This document shows, piece after piece, positions 6,367-15,194 of a stretch of DNA of 22,602 bases. Origin of the DNA: M3 sp045133615. Its GTDB lineage: Bacteria; Bacteroidota; Bacteroidia; Bacteroidales; Muribaculaceae. The position numbers and the translations under genes were made by a program. How positions within the stretch are numbered: position 1 is the first letter of the stretch; each line of letters begins with the position of its first letter. Location of the stretch: positions 1 through 22,602 of the forward strand of contig JBGUUQ010000111.1 of the NCBI GenBank assembly GCA_045133615.1. The letters are read 5' to 3'. The notes under the pieces were generated by a model. That model saw only the letters and a list, made by a program, of their open reading frames with translations, was not told where the DNA came from and did no database searches.

Positions 6367-7325
6367 TGAAAGGTATCTGTATCACACTTGTCGTGTTGAT
6401 TCACTGCAAAATTTCATTTGACAATGAACATATCGTCAACATGCTTGAGCATCTTAGAATGCCCCTGTATTTCTTTCTCTCCGGTCTCTTTTTCAAAGAA
6501 TATGGTGGTTTTGTGGATTTTACCATTCGAAAAACCGACAAACTCATTGTCCCATGCCTCTTTTTCTCATTCATTTTCATAATTCCCGATTTAACAATTC
6601 TCCACCCCGAAGAAGCCAACCGCATATTTACTCTCTCATATTGGGAAGAATTAATTCTATACCCGCGAAACGGACACTTATGGTTTTTGCGATGCCTGTT
6701 TTTCTCATCAGTCTTTTACTATCTATTTCATTTTTTTACTCGTAACCTCCATTTTGCAATCCGACTTATTCTGATTTTAGTCATTTCATCCGGAATATAT
6801 TTTTTCTCCCATTATCTACTCGAAATATTTAAAGGAAATCCAATCATCGCATGGCTTCACACATTCACAATTGATACCGCAATCACGGTATTACCATTTT
6901 TCTTAATCGCCCATGAAATCAAAAAACAAAACCTATTATCAATTCAAGTTTCAAAAACAGGTTTATTTTTAATTTTCTTGATAAGTATCTTGATATGGGT
7001 ATTTGCTACGAATGGTGTTGTAGCGTTAGGTATGAATTATACAGAAAACAACCTGCTTCTTTTCTATATTGCAGCACTGGGAGGTATCGGATGCGTTTGG
7101 AGCATTGCTCGTTGGCTCGGTCACGTACCATTCATTTCCTATCTCGGCAGATATTCCATCATCATACTTGGTATACACAATCCATTTGTGGAATATGGAA
7201 AAATGATTGAAGCAAATCCATGGCTTATCGCCACTGTAACCCTCGCAGTCATGCCTCTGCTCATCTGGTTTTTCAAAAAATACTTCCCATGGTTTACCGC
7301 CCAACGCGACTTCATTTACGCATGA
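6366..7325 (+). CDS. Acyltransferase family 3 (OafA/WecH-type) membrane O-acyltransferase
   Basis: This 319-residue protein has about ten hydrophobic helices and family 3 acyltransferase signatures: KGICITLVVLIH with the conserved His in helix 1 and RMPLYFFLSGLFF in helix 2, later GHLWFLRCLFF and YLGRYSIIILGIHNP. Such enzymes move acetyl or other acyl groups from the cytoplasm onto surface sugars. Target is unknown; the neighbouring wall hydrolase makes peptidoglycan or a wall polymer conceivable (inference). The ATG at 6366 begins inside the conserved RIEYIDLMKG motif, whose first residues are encoded upstream in the same frame but with no start codon back to the TAA at 6309. The natural start is therefore likely ATG 6304, broken by the C8 tract. 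Two 60-base rows counted by hand (6781 and 6961) have 28 percent GC against 55 percent for a row in the gene before (5941), so the gene may be acquired. Confidence 0.8.
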   Translation: MKGICITLVVLIHCKISFDNEHIVNMLEHLRMPLYFFLSGLFFKEYGGFVDFTIRKTDKLIVPCLFFSFIFIIPDLTILHPEEANRIFTLSYWEELILYPRNGHLWFLRCLFFSSVFYYLFHFFTRNLHFAIRLILILVISSGIYFFSHYLLEIFKGNPIIAWLHTFTIDTAITVLPFFLIAHEIKKQNLLSIQVSKTGLFLIFLISILIWVFATNGVVALGMNYTENNLLLFYIAALGGIGCVWSIARWLGHVPFISYLGRYSIIILGIHNPFVEYGKMIEANPWLIATVTLAVMPLLIWFFKKYFPWFTAQRDFIYA

Positions 7326-7393
7326 CATTCCCGCAGAAAAGGCCTCCACACAAGCTCTCAAAAAGAGTAACGCCACTCAATTCAACGTCTTTT

Positions 7394-7424
7394 TTTGCTA
7401 TTACGTCGGGATTGGTTAACTTTG
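7394..7424 (+). promoter_or_regulatory. Promoter of the aroA operon
   Basis: TTTG at 7394-7397 and TAACTTTG at 7417-7424 are exactly 19 bases apart, a full match to the Bacteroides -33/-7 consensus. The aroA ATG follows at 7450, giving a leader of about 20 bases. Confidence 0.8.
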
Positions 7425-7449
7425 TATTGTAATGTAGCTTCGCATCAGT

Positions 7450-8706
7450 ATGAATTACAGAATATTTCCTCCCGAAGAGCCGATGGACGCAGCGGTAAAG
7501 CTTCCTCTATCGAAAAGCATAAGCAATCGAGCATTAATCATCAATGCACTCACCGATGGTGCTCATCCGATCCAAAAAGTCGCCAAATGCGACGATACCG
7601 ACGTAATGGTCGCCGCATTGGCGCCCGACTCCGACATTATCAACATCGGAGCCGCCGGCACTGCCATGCGCTTCCTCACTGCATATTTTGCCACATGCGA
7701 AGGTCGAACAGTCACTATCGACGGCTCGGAACGTATGCGTCATCGTCCAATCGCAGCCCTTGTCGACGCTCTTCGTCAATGCGGAGCCGAAATAGAATAT
7801 GCCGGAGAAGAGGGTTTCCCCCCGTTAAAAATCACCGGACACAATCTTGACGGAGGTGATATATCGCTCCCGGCATCCATCAGTTCGCAATACATCTCCG
7901 CCCTATTGATGATTGCTCCGCTGATGAAACAAGGCATCCGCCTCACCCTTACCGGCGAAATAATCTCTCGCCCCTATATACTGATGACGCTCCGTCTCAT
8001 GGAACAATGGGGTGTGGAAAGCGAATTCGTAGGCAACGAAATTACGATTGCGCCACAGCGCTACAATCCCACGGATTTCTCAGTCGAAGCCGATTGGAGT
8101 GCTTCCTCATATTGGTATGAAATCGCCGCGTTATCGGCTTCGGAATTCACGCTCGAAGGGCTTGACAATCCAAGTGTGCAAGGCGACAGCCGTATCGCAC
8201 GTATATTCGAAGCACTCGGAGTCATCACAACCCATTCGGAATCATCGGCACATATCGAACCATCGCCCGACCTCAACGGACGATTGGACATCGACCTAAG
8301 CGAACAACCGGATTTGGCGCAAACCATTGTCGTCTCATGCTGTATGCTCGGTATTCCGTTCCATATCACAGGATTATCTACTCTCAAAATAAAAGAAACC
8401 GACCGCCTGACTGCTCTCGTCAACGAACTTGGCAAACTAAGTTTCCGCCTTGAAGTGGAACGCGACTGTGAACTGATGTGGGATGGAAGCCGTCAACTCG
8501 TCACCGCTGATGAAATCTCCATCGACACATACGACGACCATCGCATGGCAATGGCTTTTGCCCCATGCGCAATCTATCTCCCCGGCTTGGTCATCAACAA
8601 TGCAGAAGTAGTATCAAAATCCTATCCCGGATATTGGGACGACTTGCGTAGCGTAGGATTCACAATAGTTGATGCCGATACCCCGTCAGAACAAGAAAAG
8701 GAATGA
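7450..8706 (+). CDS. aroA: 3-phosphoshikimate 1-carboxyvinyltransferase (EPSP synthase)
   Basis: This 418-residue cytoplasmic enzyme joins phosphoenolpyruvate to shikimate-3-phosphate, the sixth step of the shikimate pathway to aromatic amino acids. Signatures along the chain are KLPLSKSISNRALI near residues 17-30 (substrate Lys22, Arg27), GAAGTAMRFLTAYFA near 79, SERMRHRPI, SSQYISALLMIAPL, the KIKETDRLTAL motif and YDDHRMAMAF near the end. Length is normal. It is the first gene after a good promoter and its TGA overlaps the next ATG (ATGA), so the following small gene is translationally coupled. Confidence 0.97.
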   Translation: MNYRIFPPEEPMDAAVKLPLSKSISNRALIINALTDGAHPIQKVAKCDDTDVMVAALAPDSDIINIGAAGTAMRFLTAYFATCEGRTVTIDGSERMRHRPIAALVDALRQCGAEIEYAGEEGFPPLKITGHNLDGGDISLPASISSQYISALLMIAPLMKQGIRLTLTGEIISRPYILMTLRLMEQWGVESEFVGNEITIAPQRYNPTDFSVEADWSASSYWYEIAALSASEFTLEGLDNPSVQGDSRIARIFEALGVITTHSESSAHIEPSPDLNGRLDIDLSEQPDLAQTIVVSCCMLGIPFHITGLSTLKIKETDRLTALVNELGKLSFRLEVERDCELMWDGSRQLVTADEISIDTYDDHRMAMAFAPCAIYLPGLVINNAEVVSKSYPGYWDDLRSVGFTIVDADTPSEQEKE

Positions 8707-9101
8707 TTGCCGCACTAATCATCATCGCCGCGATTGTGGCTGTTGGCGTGCTTCTGCGCATTACTCATAAAGAGGACGATGGAGAGTCTCCCGACGCTTC
8801 CGTTTCGGTCGCAGAAGAGGGTTGTTGCGGAATGCACATCACCTGTGAGCGCGATTCACTGCTCGCCTCCGTCAGTTCCGAAATCGTCTATTACGACGAT
8901 GAAGAACTCGACAGATATGCCGGACGCGCAGCCGACTCCTATACCGACGATGAAATAGAGCAATTTCGCGACATTTTGCTCACACTCCTTCCTCACGACA
9001 TTGCCGGATGGGGGCGCAGCATCCAACTCCGTGGCATCGAACTGCCCACACCGGTTCGCGACGAACTTCTGATGATAGTGGCGGAAGCTCGTAAACATTG
9101 A
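8703..9101 (+). CDS. Small membrane-anchored protein of unknown function with a CCGMHITC motif
   Basis: This 132-residue protein starts with one membrane helix (residues 1-18, IAALIIIAAIVAVGVLL) and continues as an acidic soluble part. Residues about 40-50 hold a CCGMHITC cluster that could bind a metal. The rest (YYDDEELDRYAGR, TDDEIEQFRDILLTLLP, DIAGWGRSIQLRGIELP, VRDELLMIV) looks folded and mostly helical. I do not recognise a named domain with confidence. The gene overlaps aroA by 4 bases and is 33 bases from a metal permease gene, so a link with metal handling is possible but unproven. Confidence 0.75.
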   Translation: MIAALIIIAAIVAVGVLLRITHKEDDGESPDASVSVAEEGCCGMHITCERDSLLASVSSEIVYYDDEELDRYAGRAADSYTDDEIEQFRDILLTLLPHDIAGWGRSIQLRGIELPTPVRDELLMIVAEARKH

Positions 9102-9134
9102 ATATTCAGCACCCAATTTTCAATTCAAAAGACA

Positions 9135-9953
9135 ATGATTGAACTCTTTGATTATGCCTTTTTCCGCAATGCAGTTTGGGGCATTTTTATCATAAGTATC
9201 GCCGCCGCCATGATAGGCACATACATCATGACACGTCGTATGGTATTCATCTCCGGAGGTATCACCCACGCATGTTTCGGAGGTCTCGGATTAGGATATT
9301 ATCTGGGTATCAGTCCGATTGCCACAGCTGCGGTATTCGCCATCGCATCTTCTATCGGTGTCGAATGGCTGTCGTCACGTTTTCGCATACGAGAAGACTC
9401 GGCAATCGCTGTCGTATGGGCACTCGGCATGGCAATAGGCGTATTATTTGTCTTTCTCACCCCCGGATATGTCCCCGACCTCAATTCTTTCCTCTTCGGC
9501 AATATACTCACCATCACAACTGCCGACCTTTGGAGTTTCGGAATATTTACCGCGATTTTGATTGCATTTTTTACGATTTTCTACAACAAAATCATAGCAT
9601 GCGCATTCGACCGCGACTTTGCCATAGTATCCGGTCTACCGGTCAAATTCATTTCATATTCCATGACCGTACTTGTCGCAGTCTGTATTGTATTGACCAT
9701 CAGATTAGTCGGCATAATGCTTCTTATGTCCATGATCTCGCTTCCGCAAATGATAGCAGAAACATCGATACATCGTTTTCGTCCTATGATGATCGCATCA
9801 ATCATCATCTCAATAATATGCAGTCTTGCCGGGCTGATTGTTTCCGCTATTATCGATGTCCCCTGCTCCGCCATCATAGTAATACTCCTCATCGCTGTCT
9901 ACATTTGCGCCCGCATCACACAGGTTGTCAAAGCCCGACGAACCATGCAATAA
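9135..9953 (+). CDS. Metal ABC transporter permease of the ZnuB/MntB family
   Basis: This 272-residue protein has about eight hydrophobic helices and typical stretches of the ABC-3 permease family: MTRRMVFISGGITHACFGGL near residues 32-51, RIREDSAIAVVWALGMAIGV near 86, and the RLVGIMLLMSMISLPQMIA helix near 189. The family moves zinc, manganese or iron ions inward together with an ATPase and a binding protein. Neither partner is encoded in this window, so they must lie elsewhere. It follows the small CC-motif protein in the same direction. Confidence 0.88.
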   Translation: MIELFDYAFFRNAVWGIFIISIAAAMIGTYIMTRRMVFISGGITHACFGGLGLGYYLGISPIATAAVFAIASSIGVEWLSSRFRIREDSAIAVVWALGMAIGVLFVFLTPGYVPDLNSFLFGNILTITTADLWSFGIFTAILIAFFTIFYNKIIACAFDRDFAIVSGLPVKFISYSMTVLVAVCIVLTIRLVGIMLLMSMISLPQMIAETSIHRFRPMMIASIIISIICSLAGLIVSAIIDVPCSAIIVILLIAVYICARITQVVKARRTMQ

Positions 9954-10000
9954 TCAAAGATTCCCGGCGTTAAATAATATAATATAGTAATCGTTATCGC

Positions 10001-13000
10001 TTGAAAAAGTTTGTCTACATAATCCTTTTGCTGCTGCTTGTGTCGGTCATATCCTCATGCTCGACCAAGAAAAACACAGCCTCGTCACGCTTTTATCAAG
10101 CATTCACGACCCGCTACAACGTCTATTTTAACGGCGACGAGCATTACAAAGAGACCATCAAAGAGATGGAGAAGAGCTATGAAGATGATTATAGCTCCAC
10201 TCTTATCTACATGCACCCCGCCGAAGCAAAAGCCGACCCAAAAGCCACGCAGCCCACAGGCGATTTCACCCGTTCCATCGAAAAAGCGCAAAAAGCCATC
10301 CAACTTCACTCCATCAAGAAGCGGCCGAAACGCAAAAGCGGAAAAGGAAACGACCCGAAATATCGCGCATGGCTCAAACGCGACGAATACAACCCGTTTC
10401 TCCACAATGCGTGGATGATGATGGGGCGCAGTCAATACCAAAACGGCGATTTCCTTGGTGCGGCATCAACATTCTACTATACTTCAAAGCATTTCAATTG
10501 GTTGCCAAATACTGTCACCGAAGCCAAATTATGGCAAGCACGCAGTTATTGCGCCCTCGGATGGCTTTATGAAGCCGAAAACATACTTACCCGCATTAAG
10601 CAAGACGAACTTACCTCTAAGAAGCTTCGAGAACTTTACAATTTCTCATTCGCAAGTCTTTGGATTAAAAGCAATGAAAACGAAAAAGCAATTCCATATC
10701 TCATAGAAGCGATAAAATATGCCAAAGGCGCACAAAAAACGAGACTAAACTTCCTCCTCGGACAATTATATTCACTTACAGGCAAAAAACAGGAGGCCTA
10801 CAAAGCATTCGGTAAAGCCGGAAGTTCTGCCAATGCCCCATATCGGACAAAGTTCAATGCCCGTATCAAGCAAAGTGAGGTCTATCAAGGCGACAACATC
10901 GAACCGGAAGTAAAAGCGCTCAAACGCATGACGCGCTACGACCGCAACAAAGAGTATCTCGACCAAATCTACTACGCCATCGGCAACCTCTACCTCTCCC
11001 GCGGCGACACCATACACGCCATCGAAAACTATGTGTTAGCCGCCGAAAAAAGTACTCGAAACGGCATCGATAAAGCCATCAGCCAGATTACACTCGGAGA
11101 GTTGTATTTCGCACGTCATGAATACGACAAAGCCCAACCGTGCTATTCCGAAGCCGTTCCGCTGCTGCCGGAGTCATATCCGAATCGTGAATTATTGAGT
11201 CGCCGTTCCGATGTACTCGATGAACTCGCCATTTATGCACAAAACGTAACATTGCAAGACTCTTTGCTCCGTCTTTCCGCCATGTCAGAAGAAGAGCGCC
11301 TCGAAGTCATCAACAAGATAATCGACGAGCTCAAAAAGAAAGAGAAAGAAGAAGCCGAAAAAGCAAAGAAAGAAGAATACCTCGCCGAGCAAGCAGCCAA
11401 AGGCGACAATATCCAAAGCGACAATGCTCCCACCACATTTACGCTCAACACCGACGACTCTTGGTATTTCTATAACAATGCCACACGCAACGCCGGCCGT
11501 ACAGACTTCCAAAAGCGGTGGGGAAATCGAAAATTGGAAGACGATTGGCGAAGAAGAAACAAGGCATCATTTGACTTCACAGAGTTTGAATCATCGAATG
11601 AAGATGATGACGAAGAGACAGAAACCGACGATATGGAATCTGTCGAAAAGCCTGCGGAAGACACAAAAGAGGACAAAGAGAAAGCACAACGGGAAAACGA
11701 CCCTCACTATCCCGAATACTATCTCAAGCAAATTCCGCAAACCGATGCCGAACGTCTCAACGCCAACGACATCATTCAAGAAGGATATTTCAACATGGGA
11801 CTTATCCTGAAAGACAAACTCGAAGACTATCCGTCGGCGGCTTCAGAGTGGAACACTCTGCTCGAACGCTACCCCGACAATATATATCGACTCGATGTGT
11901 ACTACAACATGTACCTGATGTACATCCGTCATGGCGACACCGTTAAGGCCGAATATTACCGACAGCTCATACTGACCGACTTTGCCGAGTCAAAATACGG
12001 TCAAGCCATGCGCGACCCCAACTATATCGACAACCTTCGCGCCATGGATTCCCAACAAGAGTCGATGTATCAAAAGGCCTACGATGCATACCTCGACAAT
12101 CGCAACGCCGACGTACATGCCGCTTACAAGGATATGAAGGAACGATTCCCGATGAGCAAAATCATGCCGAAATTCATGTTTATCGACGCTTTAGCTTATG
12201 TGACGGAAAACAAACCCAATGAATTCCAAGCCTCACTCAAAGAGTTGCTCGAACGCTATCCGGACACCGACATCACACCCATAGCATCGTCATACCTCAA
12301 GCAACTTGCCCAAGGACGTAAAATCAATAGCGGCTCCGGAGGAAATATTCGCGGTATGCTTTGGAATATACATCTTGGCAACGACTCGACAGCATCGGCA
12401 TCGGGTGATTCAATCATGTTCGATATGAATCCCTCAGACCCGCAGCTTCTGATTTTCGTATTCCCCACCGACGAAGTTTCATCCAATCAACTTCTTTACA
12501 ACGTTGCCCGCCACAATTTCACAAGCTATGTAGTAAAAGATTTCGACCTCGAACAAATGAACTTCGGACGTCTCGGCTTGTTACTCGTAAAAGGGTTCAA
12601 CAATTTCGAAGAAGTGGTTCACTATCGTAAAGTTCTTGAATCCGACAAAAATCTGAATATTCCGCCACAAGTGCGTCCGGTAATGATAAGTGTAAAGAAT
12701 TTTGAACTCTTAATCACCCAAGGACGTTCTTTTGAAGAATACTTCAACTTCGTAGAAGAGAACACTGCGGCGGAAGCTGTACGCCAAGCCATTCCCGACG
12801 ACATTTTCAATCGTCTCCCCGAAGAAGAAGCCGTCGACGGAGAAGAGCCGGATCTCACATCCACAAAAGAACCGGAGCCGGAGTTGGAACCGATTCCAAC
12901 CGAACAGCCCTCTCAACATCCGGAAACAGCGCTCCCCGCCCCGATTGAAAATCAAAAGCAAGCGGTAACAGATACTGTTCCGACGGACACCATATCCATC

Positions 13001-13195
13001 CCTCAGCCTATCGTACAGCCGCAAAACACTCCGAAGGCAAAACCGGAAGCGCAACAGCCGACTCAACAGCCGGCACAACAGCCGGCAAAGCCTAAAGAGC
13101 CGGCAAAAGCCAAAACTCCCGCCACAACACCCAAACCGGTAGAATTACCCGAATATCCCACCGGCAGCGAAGGCGATGACCCATTACTCGATTAA
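10001..13195 (+). CDS. SprE/PorW-like tetratricopeptide-repeat lipoprotein
   Basis: This 1064-residue protein begins with a lipoprotein signal (LLLLLVSVISSCSTKK, lipid Cys at residue 20), followed by the RFYQAFTTRYNVYFNGDEHY region and many TPR-like helical pairs (residues about 130-410 and 590-760). A charged, probably coiled insert lies at about 435-470 (KKKEKEEAEKAKKEE) and an acidic linker at about 525-570. The C-terminal 110 residues are rich in Pro, Gln and Glu and end in YPTGSEGDDPLLD. The architecture and start resemble SprE of Flavobacterium and PorW of Porphyromonas, lipoproteins needed for type IX secretion; assignment is from memory of the family, not from alignment. It starts at TTG, the only start that keeps the signal peptide. 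The PorX-like gene follows 12 bases later. Confidence 0.75.
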   Translation: MKKFVYIILLLLLVSVISSCSTKKNTASSRFYQAFTTRYNVYFNGDEHYKETIKEMEKSYEDDYSSTLIYMHPAEAKADPKATQPTGDFTRSIEKAQKAIQLHSIKKRPKRKSGKGNDPKYRAWLKRDEYNPFLHNAWMMMGRSQYQNGDFLGAASTFYYTSKHFNWLPNTVTEAKLWQARSYCALGWLYEAENILTRIKQDELTSKKLRELYNFSFASLWIKSNENEKAIPYLIEAIKYAKGAQKTRLNFLLGQLYSLTGKKQEAYKAFGKAGSSANAPYRTKFNARIKQSEVYQGDNIEPEVKALKRMTRYDRNKEYLDQIYYAIGNLYLSRGDTIHAIENYVLAAEKSTRNGIDKAISQITLGELYFARHEYDKAQPCYSEAVPLLPESYPNRELLSRRSDVLDELAIYAQNVTLQDSLLRLSAMSEEERLEVINKIIDELKKKEKEEAEKAKKEEYLAEQAAKGDNIQSDNAPTTFTLNTDDSWYFYNNATRNAGRTDFQKRWGNRKLEDDWRRRNKASFDFTEFESSNEDDDEETETDDMESVEKPAEDTKEDKEKAQRENDPHYPEYYLKQIPQTDAERLNANDIIQEGYFNMGLILKDKLEDYPSAASEWNTLLERYPDNIYRLDVYYNMYLMYIRHGDTVKAEYYRQLILTDFAESKYGQAMRDPNYIDNLRAMDSQQESMYQKAYDAYLDNRNADVHAAYKDMKERFPMSKIMPKFMFIDALAYVTENKPNEFQASLKELLERYPDTDITPIASSYLKQLAQGRKINSGSGGNIRGMLWNIHLGNDSTASASGDSIMFDMNPSDPQLLIFVFPTDEVSSNQLLYNVARHNFTSYVVKDFDLEQMNFGRLGLLLVKGFNNFEEVVHYRKVLESDKNLNIPPQVRPVMISVKNFELLITQGRSFEEYFNFVEENTAAEAVRQAIPDDIFNRLPEEEAVDGEEPDLTSTKEPEPELEPIPTEQPSQHPETALPAPIENQKQAVTDTVPTDTISIPQPIVQPQNTPKAKPEAQQPTQQPAQQPAKPKEPAKAKTPATTPKPVELPEYPTGSEGDDPLLD
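13052..13087. repeat. Three copies of a 12-base unit inside the TPR lipoprotein gene
   Basis: CAACAGCCG occurs at 13052, 13064 and 13076, each followed by ACT or GCA. It encodes the repeated QQP(T/A) of the proline-rich tail, and copy number could vary without breaking the frame. Confidence 0.7.
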
Positions 13196-13207
13196 AGATA
13201 ATGCATT

Positions 13208-14749
13208 ATGAGCAGCCATACCATACTTTGGGCCGATGACGAGATAGATCTCCTAAAGCCCCATATTCTGTTCCTGAAAAACAAAGGATACGACATTGTG
13301 ACAGTCAACAACGGTCGCGATGCCCTCGAAATGGTCGAGAACAATCATTTCGACCTCATAATTCTCGACGAAAACATGCCCGGACTTACCGGTCTTGAGA
13401 CATTATCGCGCATCAAGCAATCCGCCCCGCATGTACCGGTCATCATGATTACCAAAAGCGAGGAAGAAAACATCATGAATCAGGCCATCGGCAACAAAAT
13501 TGCCGACTACCTCATAAAGCCGGTCAATCCGCATCAGATACTCCTATCCATAAAGAAAAATCTTCATTCCGAACAACTTGTTTCCGAACAAGCCACATCG
13601 GATTACCGACAGGAATTCGGACGTATCACATCACTCATCAACGATTCTTACACAATCGAAGATTGGTATGAATTGTATGGCAAACTCGTATTTTGGGAAT
13701 TACAATTGGCGTCAACCGATACCAATATGGATGAACTCCTTGATATGCAAAAGACCGAAGCCAACTTCGCTTTTGCCAAATTCATAAAAAAGAACTACGA
13801 GAAATGGATTTCCGGAGATTCTCATCCATTGATGAGCCACGAAATATTCAAAACCAAAGTATTTCCTCTTCTCGATAAAGGAGAAAAGGTGTTTTTCATC
13901 CTCATCGACAATTTCCGTCTCGACCAGTGGAAAGTGGTAAAACCCCTTCTGTCAGAATACTTCACATTTGAAGAAGATCTCTATTGTTCCATTCTTCCCA
14001 CCGCTACACAATATGCCCGCAACGCCATTTTTTCAGGCCTAATGCCGCAAAAGATAGCAAAAATGTTCCCCGATCTGTGGGTAGATGAGGACGAGGAAGA
14101 AGGTAAAAACCTCAACGAATCGCCATTGATAGCCACTCAATTTGACCGTTACCGCCGTCAATGCCGTTTCTCCTACAACAAAATCAATGATTCTGCTGCC
14201 GGCGAGCGCCTGCTCCAAAACTTCGCGGATCTTGAAATCAATGACCTCAACGTCGTGGTCTTGAACTTTATCGACATGCTCTCTCACGCCCGCACAGAAT
14301 CGAAAATGATACGGGAACTCGCATCGAGCAACGCCGCATACCGCTCCATCACCGAGTCATGGTTCCGCCATTCATCGGCACTCGACCTTTTCCGACGCAT
14401 ATCGGAAAAAGGATACAAAATAGTGCTCACCACCGACCATGGCACCATCCGAGTGGACAACCCAATAAAAGTAATCGGAGATAAAAACACCAATACCAAT
14501 CTTCGTTACAAAGTAGGGAAAGCACTTAGTTACAACCCCAAGCAAGTCTATGAAATCAAGCGACCGGAACTTTTCGGACTTCCCTCTCCCAACGTTTCGT
14601 CAACCTACATTTTTGCGACAGGTCGCGACTTCTTTGCTTATCCCAACAATTATAATCATTATGTGCAGTACTATACCGATACATTCCAACATGGAGGAAT
14701 ATCTATGGAAGAAATGATAGTACCACTTATTACCCTCACCTCTAAATAA
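13208..14749 (+). CDS. porX: PorX-like response regulator with PglZ domain
   Basis: This 513-residue cytoplasmic protein has an N-terminal receiver domain (residues about 1-120) with acidic pocket Asp10-Asp11, phospho-acceptor Asp54 in LIILDENMPG, Thr82 and Lys104. A helical linker follows, then a PglZ domain of the alkaline phosphatase superfamily (about 205-513). Likely metal-site motifs are FFILIDNFRLDQW (Asp234), LPTATQYARN (Thr265-Thr267), LNFIDMLSHAR, LTTDHGTIRV and FQHGGISMEEM. In Porphyromonas gingivalis PorX works with the kinase PorY and sigma factor SigP to control type IX secretion genes. No kinase gene is in this window. It sits 12 bases after the SprE/PorW-like gene and 10 bases before tsaE, in one direction. 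All expected key residues appear present, so it should be active both as receiver and as phosphodiesterase or phosphatase (inference). Confidence 0.9.
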   Translation: MSSHTILWADDEIDLLKPHILFLKNKGYDIVTVNNGRDALEMVENNHFDLIILDENMPGLTGLETLSRIKQSAPHVPVIMITKSEEENIMNQAIGNKIADYLIKPVNPHQILLSIKKNLHSEQLVSEQATSDYRQEFGRITSLINDSYTIEDWYELYGKLVFWELQLASTDTNMDELLDMQKTEANFAFAKFIKKNYEKWISGDSHPLMSHEIFKTKVFPLLDKGEKVFFILIDNFRLDQWKVVKPLLSEYFTFEEDLYCSILPTATQYARNAIFSGLMPQKIAKMFPDLWVDEDEEEGKNLNESPLIATQFDRYRRQCRFSYNKINDSAAGERLLQNFADLEINDLNVVVLNFIDMLSHARTESKMIRELASSNAAYRSITESWFRHSSALDLFRRISEKGYKIVLTTDHGTIRVDNPIKVIGDKNTNTNLRYKVGKALSYNPKQVYEIKRPELFGLPSPNVSSTYIFATGRDFFAYPNNYNHYVQYYTDTFQHGGISMEEMIVPLITLTSK

Positions 14750-14759
14750 ATCATTCATT

Positions 14760-15194
14760 ATGAAGAAAGTCATCAAAATTGCAACCCTTGATGCCATCAA
14801 CGATGCTGCACAAGAATTTGTAGCTTCAATGGGCGACGAAACAGTATATGCCTTCTATGGAGATATGGGAGCCGGTAAAACGACATTTATCAATGCTCTT
14901 GCACGTGCCCTCGGAGTAGAGGACGACACCACCAACTCCCCGTCATTCTCCATCATCAACGAGTATCGCTCCGACACCACCGCCGAACTCATATATCATT
15001 TCGATCTTTATCGTCTCGAATCCCTCGAAGAAGCATTCGACATCGGCGTTGAAGATTATTTCGATTCCGGAGCACTTTGCTTCCTCGAATGGCCCGAACG
15101 CATCGACGACATCCTCCCCGACGACACCGTAAAAGTATCTATCAAAGTACTTGACGATGACTCTCGCGAGATAACACTCGACATCCCCGAATAA
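14760..15194 (+). CDS. tsaE: tRNA threonylcarbamoyladenosine biosynthesis ATPase TsaE
   Basis: This 144-residue P-loop protein supports the TsaB-TsaD complex that makes t6A37 in tRNAs reading ANN codons. It shows the Walker A motif GDMGAGKT (residues 34-41), the switch-like NSPSFSIINEY (59-69) and HFDLYRL (80-86), all typical of the family, and has normal length. Its TAA overlaps the next ATG by one base (TAATG), which suggests coupled translation with the biotin ligase gene. Confidence 0.95.
   Translation: MKKVIKIATLDAINDAAQEFVASMGDETVYAFYGDMGAGKTTFINALARALGVEDDTTNSPSFSIINEYRSDTTAELIYHFDLYRLESLEEAFDIGVEDYFDSGALCFLEWPERIDDILPDDTVKVSIKVLDDDSREITLDIPE

Noticed and set aside
7326..7393. Terminator after the acyltransferase
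   Set aside because: Only a 3-base stem (CTC/GAG) and a distant T-run are present; pairing is too weak to support a call.
9176..9973. 265-residue frame overlapping the metal permease
   Set aside because: It is His/Arg/Ser-rich with no motif; the permease frame has clear helices and family motifs.
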